Assembly (NCBI GenBank): GCA_037439425.1
Contig: JBBIWA010000114.1
Location: 1-12,101 of the forward strand
Origin: JBBIWA01 sp037439425
Lineage (GTDB): Bacteria; Acidobacteriota; Blastocatellia; RBC074
Direction: 5' to 3'
Length of the DNA: 12,101 bases
Shown here: piece after piece, positions 1-7,694 of the stretch
How positions within the stretch are numbered: position 1 is the stretch's first letter
Layout: each line of letters opens with the position of its first letter
Program-made: the position numbers and the translations under genes
The notes under the pieces: model-generated
Database searches by the model: none
What the model was told of the DNA's origin: nothing
The model's input: only the letters and a program-made list of their open reading frames with translations

Positions 1-134
1 GGCTTGTCCAGCACCACCAGCCCGGTGCAGTACTCTTTGATATGTTGGTAGGTCTCGGACCGAGGAAACAAATCGCGGTACGGGGCCAAGCCCGCTTCGA
101 TGCTGGCTGGAATGGCTACGATCGGCACGACCAT
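1..134 (-). CDS. Transposase, N-terminal fragment (IS701/IS4-like, DDE type), runs off the left edge
   Basis: The window shows only the first 44 codons, reading MVVPIVAIPASIEAGLAPYR and then a segment with DLFPRSETY and a TGLVV stretch. From memory, this opening (a Pro-Ile-Glu-x-GLAPYRD lead, an aromatic pair, then 'Y.TGL') is typical of the N-terminus of IS701/IS4-type DDE transposases, which cut and paste insertion sequences. The catalytic residues lie outside the window. I chose the ATG at 134 because a GAGG ribosome-binding site lies 8 bases upstream of it. The frame is open further upstream, and a GTG at 158 would add eight residues. The adjacent RHS fragment suggests a scarred accessory region. 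No clear terminal inverted repeat was found, so the IS boundary is not assigned. Confidence 0.6.
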   Translation of the reverse strand, partial: MVVPIVAIPASIEAGLAPYRDLFPRSETYQHIKEYCTGLVVLDK

Positions 135-225
135 GGGTTTAACCTCATACTGTGCCACACCCGACGGACGTTGGCCAGCCCTTTCCAGTTCTAACTGAAA
201 AAGTCGTGAGAAATAGCCCTTTTGT

Positions 226-360
226 TTAGGTGGTATCGTTAGCAGTGACCTTACGTCCGTTGGCGTCGTAAGTATGTTGCCGCACAATCGGAGTATTTCC
301 TCGGCGATCCTGCGTGAGGCTACCTGCGGCGTCATAGCTCAACAGCGAGCTGGCGTCTCG
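226..360 (-). pseudogene. RHS/YD-repeat protein remnant (C-terminal scrap)
   Basis: This minus-strand frame encodes about 44 residues with two recognisable YD repeats: a SYDAAGSLTQDRRGNT block followed by a TYDANGRKVTA block, then a TAA stop. These Tyr-Asp-x-x-Gly units are the hallmark of RHS/YD-repeat shell proteins, large secreted or surface proteins that often carry toxin tips. A TAA (361-363) lies immediately upstream in frame and there is no start codon with a ribosome-binding site, so it cannot be an intact gene. It is most likely the leftover of a larger rhs gene broken by rearrangement next to the transposase. The YD-repeat identity is seen directly. The history of the breakage is inferred. 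Confidence 0.6.
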
Positions 361-391
361 TTATCAGACTCATTTTAGACCACCATCCCTT

Positions 392-420
392 TTGACAAAC
401 CACGCCACCTACTTTATAGT
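392..420 (+). promoter_or_regulatory. Sigma70-type promoter of smc
   Basis: A perfect -35 TTGACA (392-397), a 17-base spacer and a -10 TATAGT (415-420, five of six consensus bases) are present. Transcription would start near 427, leaving a leader of about 48 bases before the smc ATG. No other gene lies between, so this is assigned to smc. Confidence 0.75.
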
Positions 421-474
421 GGGTTATCACTGTAACCGAACCCAATTGATTGTGGCTCCACATCGGCAGTTCGC

Positions 475-3400
475 ATGCTCAGAATCGAAAAGGTCTTCCT
501 CCAGGGCTTTAAATCTTTCTCTGATCCCACAACCGTCCTCTTCGACGAAGAAGGCATTACAGCCATCGTCGGCCCCAACGGATGCGGCAAGAGCAATATC
601 GCCGATGCCATTACCTGGGTCATCGGCGAACAACGCCCTAAAACACTGCGCGGCGGAAAAATGGAAGACGTCATCTTCCAGGGCAGCCGCAATCGCCCAC
701 CCTCTGGCCTGGCTGAGGTCGTGCTCACCCTGCTTGTGCGCGAAAGCTTCGAGCTCCGCTCAGCCGATAACAATCAGGCAGAGCCCAGCCACCCCACAGA
801 TGCCCATACAGAATCAACAACTGCGGCCTGCCCCAACACCGAGCAGCAGAAAAAAAGGCGAAAAAAAGCCACCTCACCAGAGGCCCAACTATACCAGGCC
901 GGAGAACGTATCACTATCGCGCGCCGCCTATTTCGCTCCGGCGAAAGCGAATACGAAATGAATGGTCGTCCCTGCCGTCTGCGCGACATCCAGGACCTAT
1001 TTGCCGGCACCGGCTTAGGCGCAGCCCACTACGCTATCATTGAGCAGGGTCGCACCGGGCAGGTCCTCTCCGCCAAACCCCTAGACCGCCGCGCCCTGAT
1101 AGAAGAGGCTGCCGGTATCTCCAAGTTCAAGCTGCGCCAGCACGCGGCAGAGCTTCGGCTCGAAGCGGCTAAACACAACCTGGCACGCATCACCGATATC
1201 CTCTCCGAGGTCGAACGACAGCAAGCCAGTCTCAAACGCCAAGCCGCTCGCGCTCGCAAATTCCAGCGACTGCGCGAGGAGCTCAAGAAGTGGCAACGCA
1301 CCATCTTCCTTAACGACTACCAGAAAACCCGCGCCGAGCTGCAAGCACTGACGCCCAAACTTCAGGCCATCTCCGAACGCGAAGCGCAGCTGCTCAGCCT
1401 TATCTCTCAACGCGAAGCCGAACAAAACCTCTCCAGCAAGGAGGCTGCCCGCCTCGAAGAGCAACTCCACAGAGAGCGCACCCGCGAGACCGAAATTACG
1501 CTCCAACTAGAACGTGCCCGCCAGCAACACGAACATCTGACCCAGCAACTACAGGAATCAAGGCGGCGCGCCTCGCAAGTCATCAGCGAGCAGGAAGCCC
1601 TTCAAACCCGCAGCCACCTCATCGCTCAAGAGAGCGACCGCTTACGCGACTCCCTCGCCCAGCTCGATCGCGAGATAAAGGCCAACGAAGCCGCCCTCCT
1701 GGCAGAGGAGAAAAAACACCAGACTCGGCTCCAACTCGAGGCCCAGGCCGAAAAAGACCTCGAAGCCGCGCGGGAGAAACTCTACCACAGCGCCACCCTC
1801 CTAGAACGCTGGAGCCAACTCGAACGCCAGTTCACCGAAGCCAGCTCCCGCCACAGACGTGAGCTCCAGGGACTGAAGGCAGAACAAGAGCGCGCCCAAA
1901 AACAGCACGCCGAGGCTAAACTCCGGCACGAGCAACTACTCTCCAATATCGAACAGACCACCACAGCCCAAGGCAGCTTACAACAACAATTGCAAGAGCT
2001 CGAACAAAGACTGCTCTCTCTCAGAGAGCAAACCGAAACACACACTGCCGCCCTCGCCGCACTCTGTGACCAATTGAGCGCTACCGAACACCGGCTCAGA
2101 TCGCTCCAAGAGCTTGACCGGCAACGCGCCTATTTCTCCGAGGCTGTCCAAATCCTCATGCGCCATGCGGGAGAGCACTCCCCAGCGGGAGAAGCTGCAG
2201 AACAGAAGAACACGCCACGACTTAGCAGAGGGGCAGAGGGGCAGGAGAGCAAAGTGGAAACTCCTGCGGCCCCTCTGCCCCCTCCCGATCCTCACCGCCC
2301 TAGCCCTCCCTATGGCGAGGAAGCTGCCAAATTCCGCACGCTCGGAACGCTCTCAGACTTCGTCCGCGTTGCCCCGGAACATGAAACCATGATCGAGATC
2401 GGTCTCCAGGATGAACTCCAATACATACTCGTGCCCAGCTATGAGGACGCTCTGCGCGCCTTGGCTCTCCTCAAAAAAGAGGAACACGGGCGCGCCACCT
2501 TCCTCCTGGTCAACTGCGCGCTGGAGCCGGGCTTCAGTAGCACCACACCAACTCTTGTCAGCGAGGAGCGCAGCCGTCTCGAGCCGGGACCAGCAGGCCT
2601 GGCGATCTCCAATGCTCAATCCTCTATCCCCAACAAGCCACTCCCCTTTGACCCGGACACTCCCAGGCCTCAACCGCACACCCGGCCACAGGCCGGCGGC
2701 TCCAAACCTACACTGCTCTCTATCCTCGGACTGGACCCTCAATTGAGTCAGGCCTTCCAGCGCGCCCTACCCGACCTGGCCCAGGCAGAGATCGCCGAGG
2801 ACGTCGAAAGCGCTATCGAACTCTCCCTCAGGAATGGCTCAAGCAGCCTCGTCCTGACCCGCACCGGAGAACGCATCGCGGCAGGCCAGCTTATCTCCGG
2901 TGGCAGCTACCTCAACAAAGGCACAGGCATCCTCGCTCTCAAACGCGAAATAGCTCAACTCACCGGACAAGTCCAAGCCCTAGTCAGTGAGCGCCAACAA
3001 GCCGAAGCTCAACTCCACTCCCTCAAAACGGCCACCCAGGAGCTCGAGGCCAGGCGCGCTACACTCGACCACGAGCTGCGCCAGCTGGAACAACAACTCG
3101 CCGTCGAGCGCGAACAACTACAGGCTGCCCGCCGCGAACTGGAGCGCTCAGCTACTTACCTGCGAGTGGTCGAAACCGAGATCGCTCAAGCCAAACAGCA
3201 GCTCGTCCAATCCCAAGACAAACTCCAGCATGCCAGTGCGGAAAGGGCCGCACACCAGCACGCCTATACGGAAAACCAACACCTCCTCTCCGCAGCGCAA
3301 GAGTCTTGGGAGCAGACCCGGCGCCTGGCTGAGGAGAGCCGTGAGCTGTTAGCGCGTCAGCGTGCCGAGCTGGCTGCTTTATCCGAACGCCGCCGCAGCC

Positions 3401-4512
3401 TCCTGGAGCGCTCGAACCGTCTCGCAAGTGAAGCCCAGGAACTTCATACGCGCCTGAGCCACAACGAAACGCAAGCGCTCGCTATGGCCTCGCAGGCCGA
3501 AGCCATAAGCCGCTCATTAACCGAGACTGACGAAAAGATTCGCCTCTACGCCGCCCAACAAGCAGCTCAGGCCGCTGAACTGGAAAAGAGCATTAACAGG
3601 CTCGAAGCTGTCCGCCGCCATCTGGCTGACCTCGACCACGAGCTGCACCAGCTCCGGGCCGAGGCAGAAAGGCAGCGCGAAGAACGCACCCAACTTGAAA
3701 TCGAACGCGCCCGCATCAGCTCTCACCTCGACCACCTGGCCGACTCCTGCTACTCGGAGCTGGGTCAATCCATAGAGGAGCTCGCCCACCAACCCCCTTC
3801 ACCACCTCACTCCTTGAGGAGCCCACTGCCCGGCGCCGAGTCACAAGACCTACCTCAAGACTTCGACCTCGCCGCTGCGAAGGCAAACTTTGAGGAGCTC
3901 CGCCTCAAAATCACCAATCTTGGCCCCATTAACATGATGGCCCTCCAGGAGCTGGAACAAATCGAACAGCGCGCTCGCTTCCTCTCCCGCCAAAAAGCTG
4001 ATCTCCAGCAGGCCATCGCCGACACTCAGACGGCCATTGCCGAAATCAAAAGACGTTCGCGCGATCGCTTCCTCCAGGCCTTCAACGCCATCAATGCCAA
4101 TTTCTCCCACATGTTCCAGGAGCTATTCGGCGGCGGGCACGCCGAAATGAAGCTCATTGATGAAACCCAGGTCCTCGAAAGCGGCCTCGATATCATCGCC
4201 CAACCGCCAGGGAAACGCTTACAGAATCTCCTGCTGCTCTCCGGCGGTGAGAAGGCCCTGACCGCACTGGCTCTCGTGCTGGCCATCTTCAAATACCGCC
4301 CCAGCCCCTTCTGTATCCTCGACGAAGTCGATGCTCCACTCGATGACGTCAACCTCTCTCGCTTCTCCGATAAGCTCCTGCAGATGAGTCAACAAACGCA
4401 GTTCATCCTCATCACCCATAACAAACGCACCATGGAGGCGGCCCGCACCCTCTACGGCGTTACCATGGAAGACCCCGGCGTCTCCAAACTCGTCTCCGTC
4501 AGACTGAAGTAG
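475..4512 (+). CDS. smc: Chromosome segregation/condensation ATPase SMC
   Basis: SMC is the ABC-type ATPase core of the bacterial SMC-ScpAB condensin. It dimerises at a hinge and folds and segregates the nucleoid. The Walker A motif GPNGCGKSN lies at residues 33-41. An ISKFK-type start to the first coiled coil follows near residue 220. Heptad-rich arms flank a hinge (about 620-820, including an ISGGSYLNKGTG segment). The ABC signature LSGGEKALTALA (about 1252) and Walker B CILDEVDAPLDD (about 1280-1291) close the head. At 1345 aa it exceeds the usual 1150-1200. Four Pro/Ser/Gln-rich inserts (about 96-138, 565-618, 682-744 and 1103-1130) account for the excess. The start is the first ATG before the conserved N-terminus, with only a weak Shine-Dalgarno sequence. 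ScpA and ScpB are not in the window. All catalytic motifs are intact, so it should be functional. Confidence 0.97.
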   Translation: MLRIEKVFLQGFKSFSDPTTVLFDEEGITAIVGPNGCGKSNIADAITWVIGEQRPKTLRGGKMEDVIFQGSRNRPPSGLAEVVLTLLVRESFELRSADNNQAEPSHPTDAHTESTTAACPNTEQQKKRRKKATSPEAQLYQAGERITIARRLFRSGESEYEMNGRPCRLRDIQDLFAGTGLGAAHYAIIEQGRTGQVLSAKPLDRRALIEEAAGISKFKLRQHAAELRLEAAKHNLARITDILSEVERQQASLKRQAARARKFQRLREELKKWQRTIFLNDYQKTRAELQALTPKLQAISEREAQLLSLISQREAEQNLSSKEAARLEEQLHRERTRETEITLQLERARQQHEHLTQQLQESRRRASQVISEQEALQTRSHLIAQESDRLRDSLAQLDREIKANEAALLAEEKKHQTRLQLEAQAEKDLEAAREKLYHSATLLERWSQLERQFTEASSRHRRELQGLKAEQERAQKQHAEAKLRHEQLLSNIEQTTTAQGSLQQQLQELEQRLLSLREQTETHTAALAALCDQLSATEHRLRSLQELDRQRAYFSEAVQILMRHAGEHSPAGEAAEQKNTPRLSRGAEGQESKVETPAAPLPPPDPHRPSPPYGEEAAKFRTLGTLSDFVRVAPEHETMIEIGLQDELQYILVPSYEDALRALALLKKEEHGRATFLLVNCALEPGFSSTTPTLVSEERSRLEPGPAGLAISNAQSSIPNKPLPFDPDTPRPQPHTRPQAGGSKPTLLSILGLDPQLSQAFQRALPDLAQAEIAEDVESAIELSLRNGSSSLVLTRTGERIAAGQLISGGSYLNKGTGILALKREIAQLTGQVQALVSERQQAEAQLHSLKTATQELEARRATLDHELRQLEQQLAVEREQLQAARRELERSATYLRVVETEIAQAKQQLVQSQDKLQHASAERAAHQHAYTENQHLLSAAQESWEQTRRLAEESRELLARQRAELAALSERRRSLLERSNRLASEAQELHTRLSHNETQALAMASQAEAISRSLTETDEKIRLYAAQQAAQAAELEKSINRLEAVRRHLADLDHELHQLRAEAERQREERTQLEIERARISSHLDHLADSCYSELGQSIEELAHQPPSPPHSLRSPLPGAESQDLPQDFDLAAAKANFEELRLKITNLGPINMMALQELEQIEQRARFLSRQKADLQQAIADTQTAIAEIKRRSRDRFLQAFNAINANFSHMFQELFGGGHAEMKLIDETQVLESGLDIIAQPPGKRLQNLLLLSGGEKALTALALVLAIFKYRPSPFCILDEVDAPLDDVNLSRFSDKLLQMSQQTQFILITHNKRTMEAARTLYGVTMEDPGVSKLVSVRLK
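2230..2281. repeat. Palindromic (hairpin) element embedded in the smc coding sequence
   Basis: A G/C-rich 12-base arm (2230-2241, GGGGCAGAGGGG) pairs perfectly with 2270-2281. An inner 6-bp stem (2242-2247 with 2261-2266) continues it after a 3-base bulge, leaving a 13-base loop. It coincides with the second protein insert of SMC (a Glu/Gly/Pro-rich stretch just before the hinge) and keeps the reading frame. It looks like a small mobile or expanding palindromic repeat that landed in frame, but only one copy is visible here. Confidence 0.6.
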
Positions 4513-4907
4513 CGTAAACTACTCAGCCCTGAACATTCATTTCAGGCAACCCTGGCCTGCAAGAACTCGCCGCCGCTTGCAAAGTGGGATTGAGAGTTTC
4601 AACTAGCGCGACGCGAGTGCTCTCACCGCGGCCTTGAAAGACCGGCCTAAATTGCCGCTCCGCGGCCGCAGCAGTCACGAAGTAGCTAACTTCAGCCTCA
4701 GGGCTACGTAGGAAGAGATCTCACCACTGACAAAGCTGAGTCCGGAAAGAAGATCGAGGGCAGTGGCCTGTAGTCTCCTGCCCGGCTCCGTTTGCAATGG
4801 AAGCTATTACCTGACAGAACGAGTCTGATGATCGTCAATCTCCTCAAGGCCCAGCTCTGCCCGGACAGCATCAGGTGTGCCAAGTAGGACTTGGTAGAAA
4901 AGACGCT

Positions 4908-5002
4908 GTCTTCTAAAGTTGGTCAAGCCAGCCTCAGAATCTGCTTATGTGTGAGGCATAGGTGAGAAGATAGCGGTCTTCTAAACTCGGTCAAGCCGCC
5001 TC
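4908..5002. repeat. Pair of diverged 27-28-base direct repeats
   Basis: Positions 4908-4935 and 4976-5002 share a gtcttctaaa...ggtcaagcc...gcctc framework. They differ by two substitutions and one indel, and the starts are 68 bases apart. No coding or RNA role is evident. Confidence 0.6.
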
Positions 5003-5133
5003 TGGCGCGAACGCTCTTGCCACAAGCCGTTGAAGAGATCAGCAAGCCAGCCCTGTGTAGAGCTCTCTCTTTCGAGCGAGGCCATTCCCGGTAGCTGTCA
5101 ATCTGGCTCCGGTCAGGTAGTAGCCTGACTAGT

Positions 5134-5224
5134 TGTATGAGTGTAACGGTATGTGTAATGGCTGCTGCAGGGAGCAGTGCAGCGAGCAGTGGTGTATGAG
5201 TGTAACGGTATGTGTAATGGCTGC
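5134..5224. repeat. Two exact 32-base direct repeats, period 59
   Basis: The 32 bases at 5134-5165, containing gtatgagtgtaacggtatgt, recur identically at 5193-5224. The 27-base spacer is rich in gcag/gagc words. Exact identity implies recent duplication or a maintained motif. Two copies alone do not make a CRISPR array. Confidence 0.85.
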
Positions 5225-5308
5225 CGCCCGTTTCAGGGGCTGGGAACCATTTGTCCATCCTCTCCCAGGGTTACGCGCTGCGCGCTCCAAGCTGGGCTTT
5301 AAGCTGCT

Positions 5309-5515
5309 GCCCGCCTTCGCGGGCTGCGAGGTGCAACTGTGGTCCGAGACCGATTCTTAGGATCACAATGGCTAAAAATCTCCCGCCCGCATTCGCGGGC
5401 TGTGGGATGGGACCGAACACTTACAGGTTTGAGACTCCCGCCCGCATACGCGGGCAACAGCAGTAACGCAGAGCTATCAAATCGGATCACAAACCATCAG
5501 CCCCCACACGCGGGC
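5309..5515. repeat. Four GCCCGC-NNNN-GCGGGC hairpin repeats
   Basis: Sixteen-base palindromes with 6-bp stems occur at 5309-5324 (loop CTTC), 5385-5400 (ATTC), 5440-5455 (ATAC) and 5500-5515 (ACAC, with one stem mismatch). The last two are followed by a related aacagcag(t/c)aac...gatctatca-like stretch and sit exactly 60 bases apart, so they form a tandem 60-base unit. This resembles REP-type extragenic palindromes. Translated, they give spurious proline-rich frames that are easily mis-annotated as proteins. Confidence 0.75.
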
Positions 5516-5772
5516 AACAGCAGCAACAGAGATCTATCAGATAGGATCTATACCCCAAGCTCCTCTCCTAATCTTATCTCCTCACCCAAATTTTGCGCAA
5601 AAAACGGCTTATCAACCTGGCCGCTGCAGCGAGGCGGGTGTGAGAAAGTGGTGGCTCTTCGAGTCTGTCTGCTCAATAACAGGCTAGACTTGATGAGACC
5701 TCTGGTAGCGAATCGAAATAAGGTTTGCCCCTTGATGCCTGACAGGTCCTGTTTAGCGCCCCGGACAGCATC

Positions 5773-5801
5773 TTGACAGATCGCCTCAACCCACCTATAT
5801 T
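5773..5801 (+). promoter_or_regulatory. Sigma70-type promoter of tRNA-Gln
   Basis: A perfect -35 TTGACA (5773-5778), a 17-base spacer and a -10 TATATT (5796-5801) are present. The predicted start near 5808 is about six bases before the mature tRNA 5' end. Confidence 0.8.
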
Positions 5802-5813
5802 AGCCCTCTCCAC

Positions 5814-5884
5814 TGGGAGGTCGTCTAATGGTAAGACTGCGGACTCTGGATCCGCCTATCGGGGTTCGAATCCCTGCCTCCCAG
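5814..5884 (+). tRNA. tRNA-Gln(CUG)
   Basis: A full cloverleaf can be folded. The acceptor stem is TGGGAGG with CCTCCCA. The D stem is GTCT/AGAC around AATGGTA. The anticodon stem is GCGGA/TCCGC around the loop CTCTGGA, giving anticodon CTG, which reads CAG (Gln). The T arm carries the TTCGAAT loop, and the discriminator is G. The 3' CCA is not encoded (GCCT follows), so it must be added by nucleotidyltransferase. It is a single-gene transcription unit with its own promoter and terminator. Confidence 0.95.
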
Positions 5885-5904
5885 CCTTTGAATACCGATA
5901 ACTT

Positions 5905-5930
5905 AAGGCCACCGGTGCGGTGGCCTTTTC
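5905..5930 (+). terminator. Intrinsic terminator of tRNA-Gln
   Basis: A 9-bp stem AAGGCCACC / GGTGGCCTT (5905-5913 and 5919-5927) encloses the 5-base loop GGTGC, and a short T-tract ends at 5929. The minus-strand side lacks a T-run, so it probably works mainly in the plus direction. Confidence 0.8.
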
Positions 5931-6080
5931 ACTTAGAGCAGCCTCCAACTCTTAGCCCAAGCCTTCCAGCCCGGCCGCGCCTTTCAGCTAAAGGCTTGAT
6001 TTAAGCACTCCCTCACTGCTCCTGTGCACTCTTTTCAATAGTCGATCCCCTGGGCGCAAAATTGGGGGCCCACTTTCTCA

Positions 6081-7694
6081 CTACCCTTCACCGATAGGGT
6101 ATGTTACCATCTGGCTGCCGCGCGGCCCTGTAGCCCAACTGCCCAGCACTGCCGAAAACTTGCCTGCTGTGCCGCCAGCAACGATGAGCTTGATCGCTTC
6201 AGGATTACGGAACTTGCGATAGCATCTCTCGCCATCAATCACCACCTCTTCGTACATCTTCACATACTGCGTGCCTTCGCCGCCGCCCTCTTCATAAGCC
6301 TTGAGCGGGATCCCAGTATTCTCAAAAAGAAACTCCCGCACGTTCTGCTTGGTGAAACCATCGCGCCTGATCGTCTTCACGTGCTCAGGACAGAGCACAA
6401 CTATCGCTTCTAGCAGCGCGCAGACGCGATAAGACCAAACTGTGGCCAGAGCGCGGCATATGGCTTTGAGAACTTGCCTGCCTTCGCGCGCCATATGTTC
6501 GCTCACCCCATGTGGCGGCTCAGCAGCGAAGAGCGTCACGGTGCTCTGCTCCGGCTTAAAGCCTAATTCGACGTGCAGCGGCTCCCACGGATTTTCTTCT
6601 TCGTTTTCGGCGATGCAGTAAGAAAACTTGCCAGGATTGCCGAGCGTGGACATATCTATCTCGCCCGGACGCGCGCGGCCGAGATTGGTCAGGATCAACT
6701 GCAAGGCGCGCCCTAAAGTGCTATTGGCGCGGGCGACGTTGCTGAAGAGATTGCTGCCCGAGGCAAAGCCCAGCTCATGGCGCACAGGACCATTGATAAT
6801 GATGAGCGGCGCAGCAAAATGAGTCGTCGCTTGCACGCCGTGCATATTGAATCTTTCATCACAGGCGGCGCGCACCAGCGGCACTAACAGGCGCATCATC
6901 TCCGGCACGCAGCCAGCCATGACCGCATTGGCCGCGATCTTTTCCACAGTAGCTGCGCCGTAATTGGGTGGGACCAGACCGATGATCTCATCTGGCGGCA
7001 ATGATGTGGCGCGCAGCAGGCGCTCAACCCGCTCGACCGTTGGTGGAATGACCGGCAGCGGATCAGCGAAGCCCGCTTGCAGGCAGTACTCGTAAGGATC
7101 AACCTCATCGCTGAGTTCAATGCGCGAGGCACGCCGTCCGCGCTTGGCATAAAGCTTAAGCGCCGCAGCTTGTCCACCTTCCCCAGGCGTTTCCAGATGG
7201 CGCGAGCTGCAGCCAGGCTTGGTCGCGGGAGCGCCATCGTGAGGATCGGCGATCGTCACTGGCGGCTGCCCTGCAGCCTCACTCATCGCAGCGGCAATTG
7301 CGTTCAGCTCCTGCTTGTCGAAAGCTATCTGCGTGTGCGTGACCTTGCCTGCGCGATCCAGCAGAAAAAGAGCCGGCACCGCTACCGGATCGTACTGCCG
7401 CGACAGACTCAAATCGCGGTCGAGCAGGACCGGGAAGCTCAGTTGTAATTGCTCGACCAATTCGCGCGTCGTCTCAGAACTGTCTTGCGAGATGCCAACA
7501 ATGTTGGCTTTGTCCAGGCCGAGAATGCCTGCCAGCCGATTGAGATAAGGCAACATCAGACGGCAGCTTGGGCAATCGGTCTCAAAGAAGACCAGCAGCG
7601 TTACTCTGCCTGCGGCCTCGAGGCTTGATTGCCACAGCGTTCCATCCAATCGCGGGAGAGCAAATCTTGGAGCCTGATCACCGATCTTGAGCAT
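6081..7694 (-). CDS. Redoxin (TlpA/AhpC-like) domain fused to a large uncharacterised domain
   Basis: Residues 1-140 form a thioredoxin-fold redoxin. It has the GDQAPRFALPRLDG lead, an FFETDCPSC active site (Cys41 and Cys44) and a cis-proline at about 107, and it probably performs thiol-disulfide exchange or peroxide reduction. No signal peptide or membrane segment is seen, so it is probably cytosolic. A polar linker (about 140-195, with Cys162) leads to a domain of about 340 residues containing LPVIPPTVERVERLL, a NAVMAGC motif (Cys262), HGVQATTH, STLGNPGK and ENPWEPLHVE. I recall these motifs in uncharacterised proteins linked to UGSC-type (seleno)proteins; that link is from memory and tentative. 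The start is fixed by an in-frame TGA two codons upstream. No strong Shine-Dalgarno sequence is visible. It is convergent with tRNA-Gln and lies downstream of a peptidase remnant. Confidence 0.85.
   Translation of the reverse strand: MLKIGDQAPRFALPRLDGTLWQSSLEAAGRVTLLVFFETDCPSCRLMLPYLNRLAGILGLDKANIVGISQDSSETTRELVEQLQLSFPVLLDRDLSLSRQYDPVAVPALFLLDRAGKVTHTQIAFDKQELNAIAAAMSEAAGQPPVTIADPHDGAPATKPGCSSRHLETPGEGGQAAALKLYAKRGRRASRIELSDEVDPYEYCLQAGFADPLPVIPPTVERVERLLRATSLPPDEIIGLVPPNYGAATVEKIAANAVMAGCVPEMMRLLVPLVRAACDERFNMHGVQATTHFAAPLIIINGPVRHELGFASGSNLFSNVARANSTLGRALQLILTNLGRARPGEIDMSTLGNPGKFSYCIAENEEENPWEPLHVELGFKPEQSTVTLFAAEPPHGVSEHMAREGRQVLKAICRALATVWSYRVCALLEAIVVLCPEHVKTIRRDGFTKQNVREFLFENTGIPLKAYEEGGGEGTQYVKMYEEVVIDGERCYRKFRNPEAIKLIVAGGTAGKFSAVLGSWATGPRGSQMVTYPIGEG

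Larger units (their letters stand above)
4513..5772. other. 1.26-kb intergenic region packed with short repeats, no supported gene
   Basis: No convincing gene was found on either strand; the open frames lack start sites, ribosome-binding sites and recognisable motifs. The stretch holds a weak 6-bp hairpin after smc (4528-4546) without a T-run, a 15-base palindrome (4880-4894), two diverged 27-28-base repeats (4908, 4976), two exact 32-base repeats (5134, 5193), and four GC-rich hairpins (5309-5515). A 13-base string occurs at both 4860 and 5760. A minus-strand frame (4720 down to 4523) stays open for about 65 codons but has no start codon with a ribosome-binding site. The whole reads as a landing zone of degenerate intergenic repeats. 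Confidence 0.6.

Noticed and set aside
392..961. 189-codon plus-strand frame overlapping the smc start
   Set aside because: It lies over the conserved SMC head in another frame, has no recognisable motif, and overlaps the smc promoter.
5134..5515. CRISPR array
   Set aside because: The repeats belong to different families, have only two to four copies, show unequal spacing and have no unique equal-length spacers. No cas gene is seen.
5133..5776. Several small frames giving Pro/Ala-rich peptides (PPAYAG-like)
   Set aside because: They are translations of the hairpin and direct repeats, with no ribosome-binding sites.
5979..5995. GCCTTT/AAAGGC hairpin as a redoxin terminator
   Set aside because: On the minus strand it is followed by GC-rich sequence, not a T-run.
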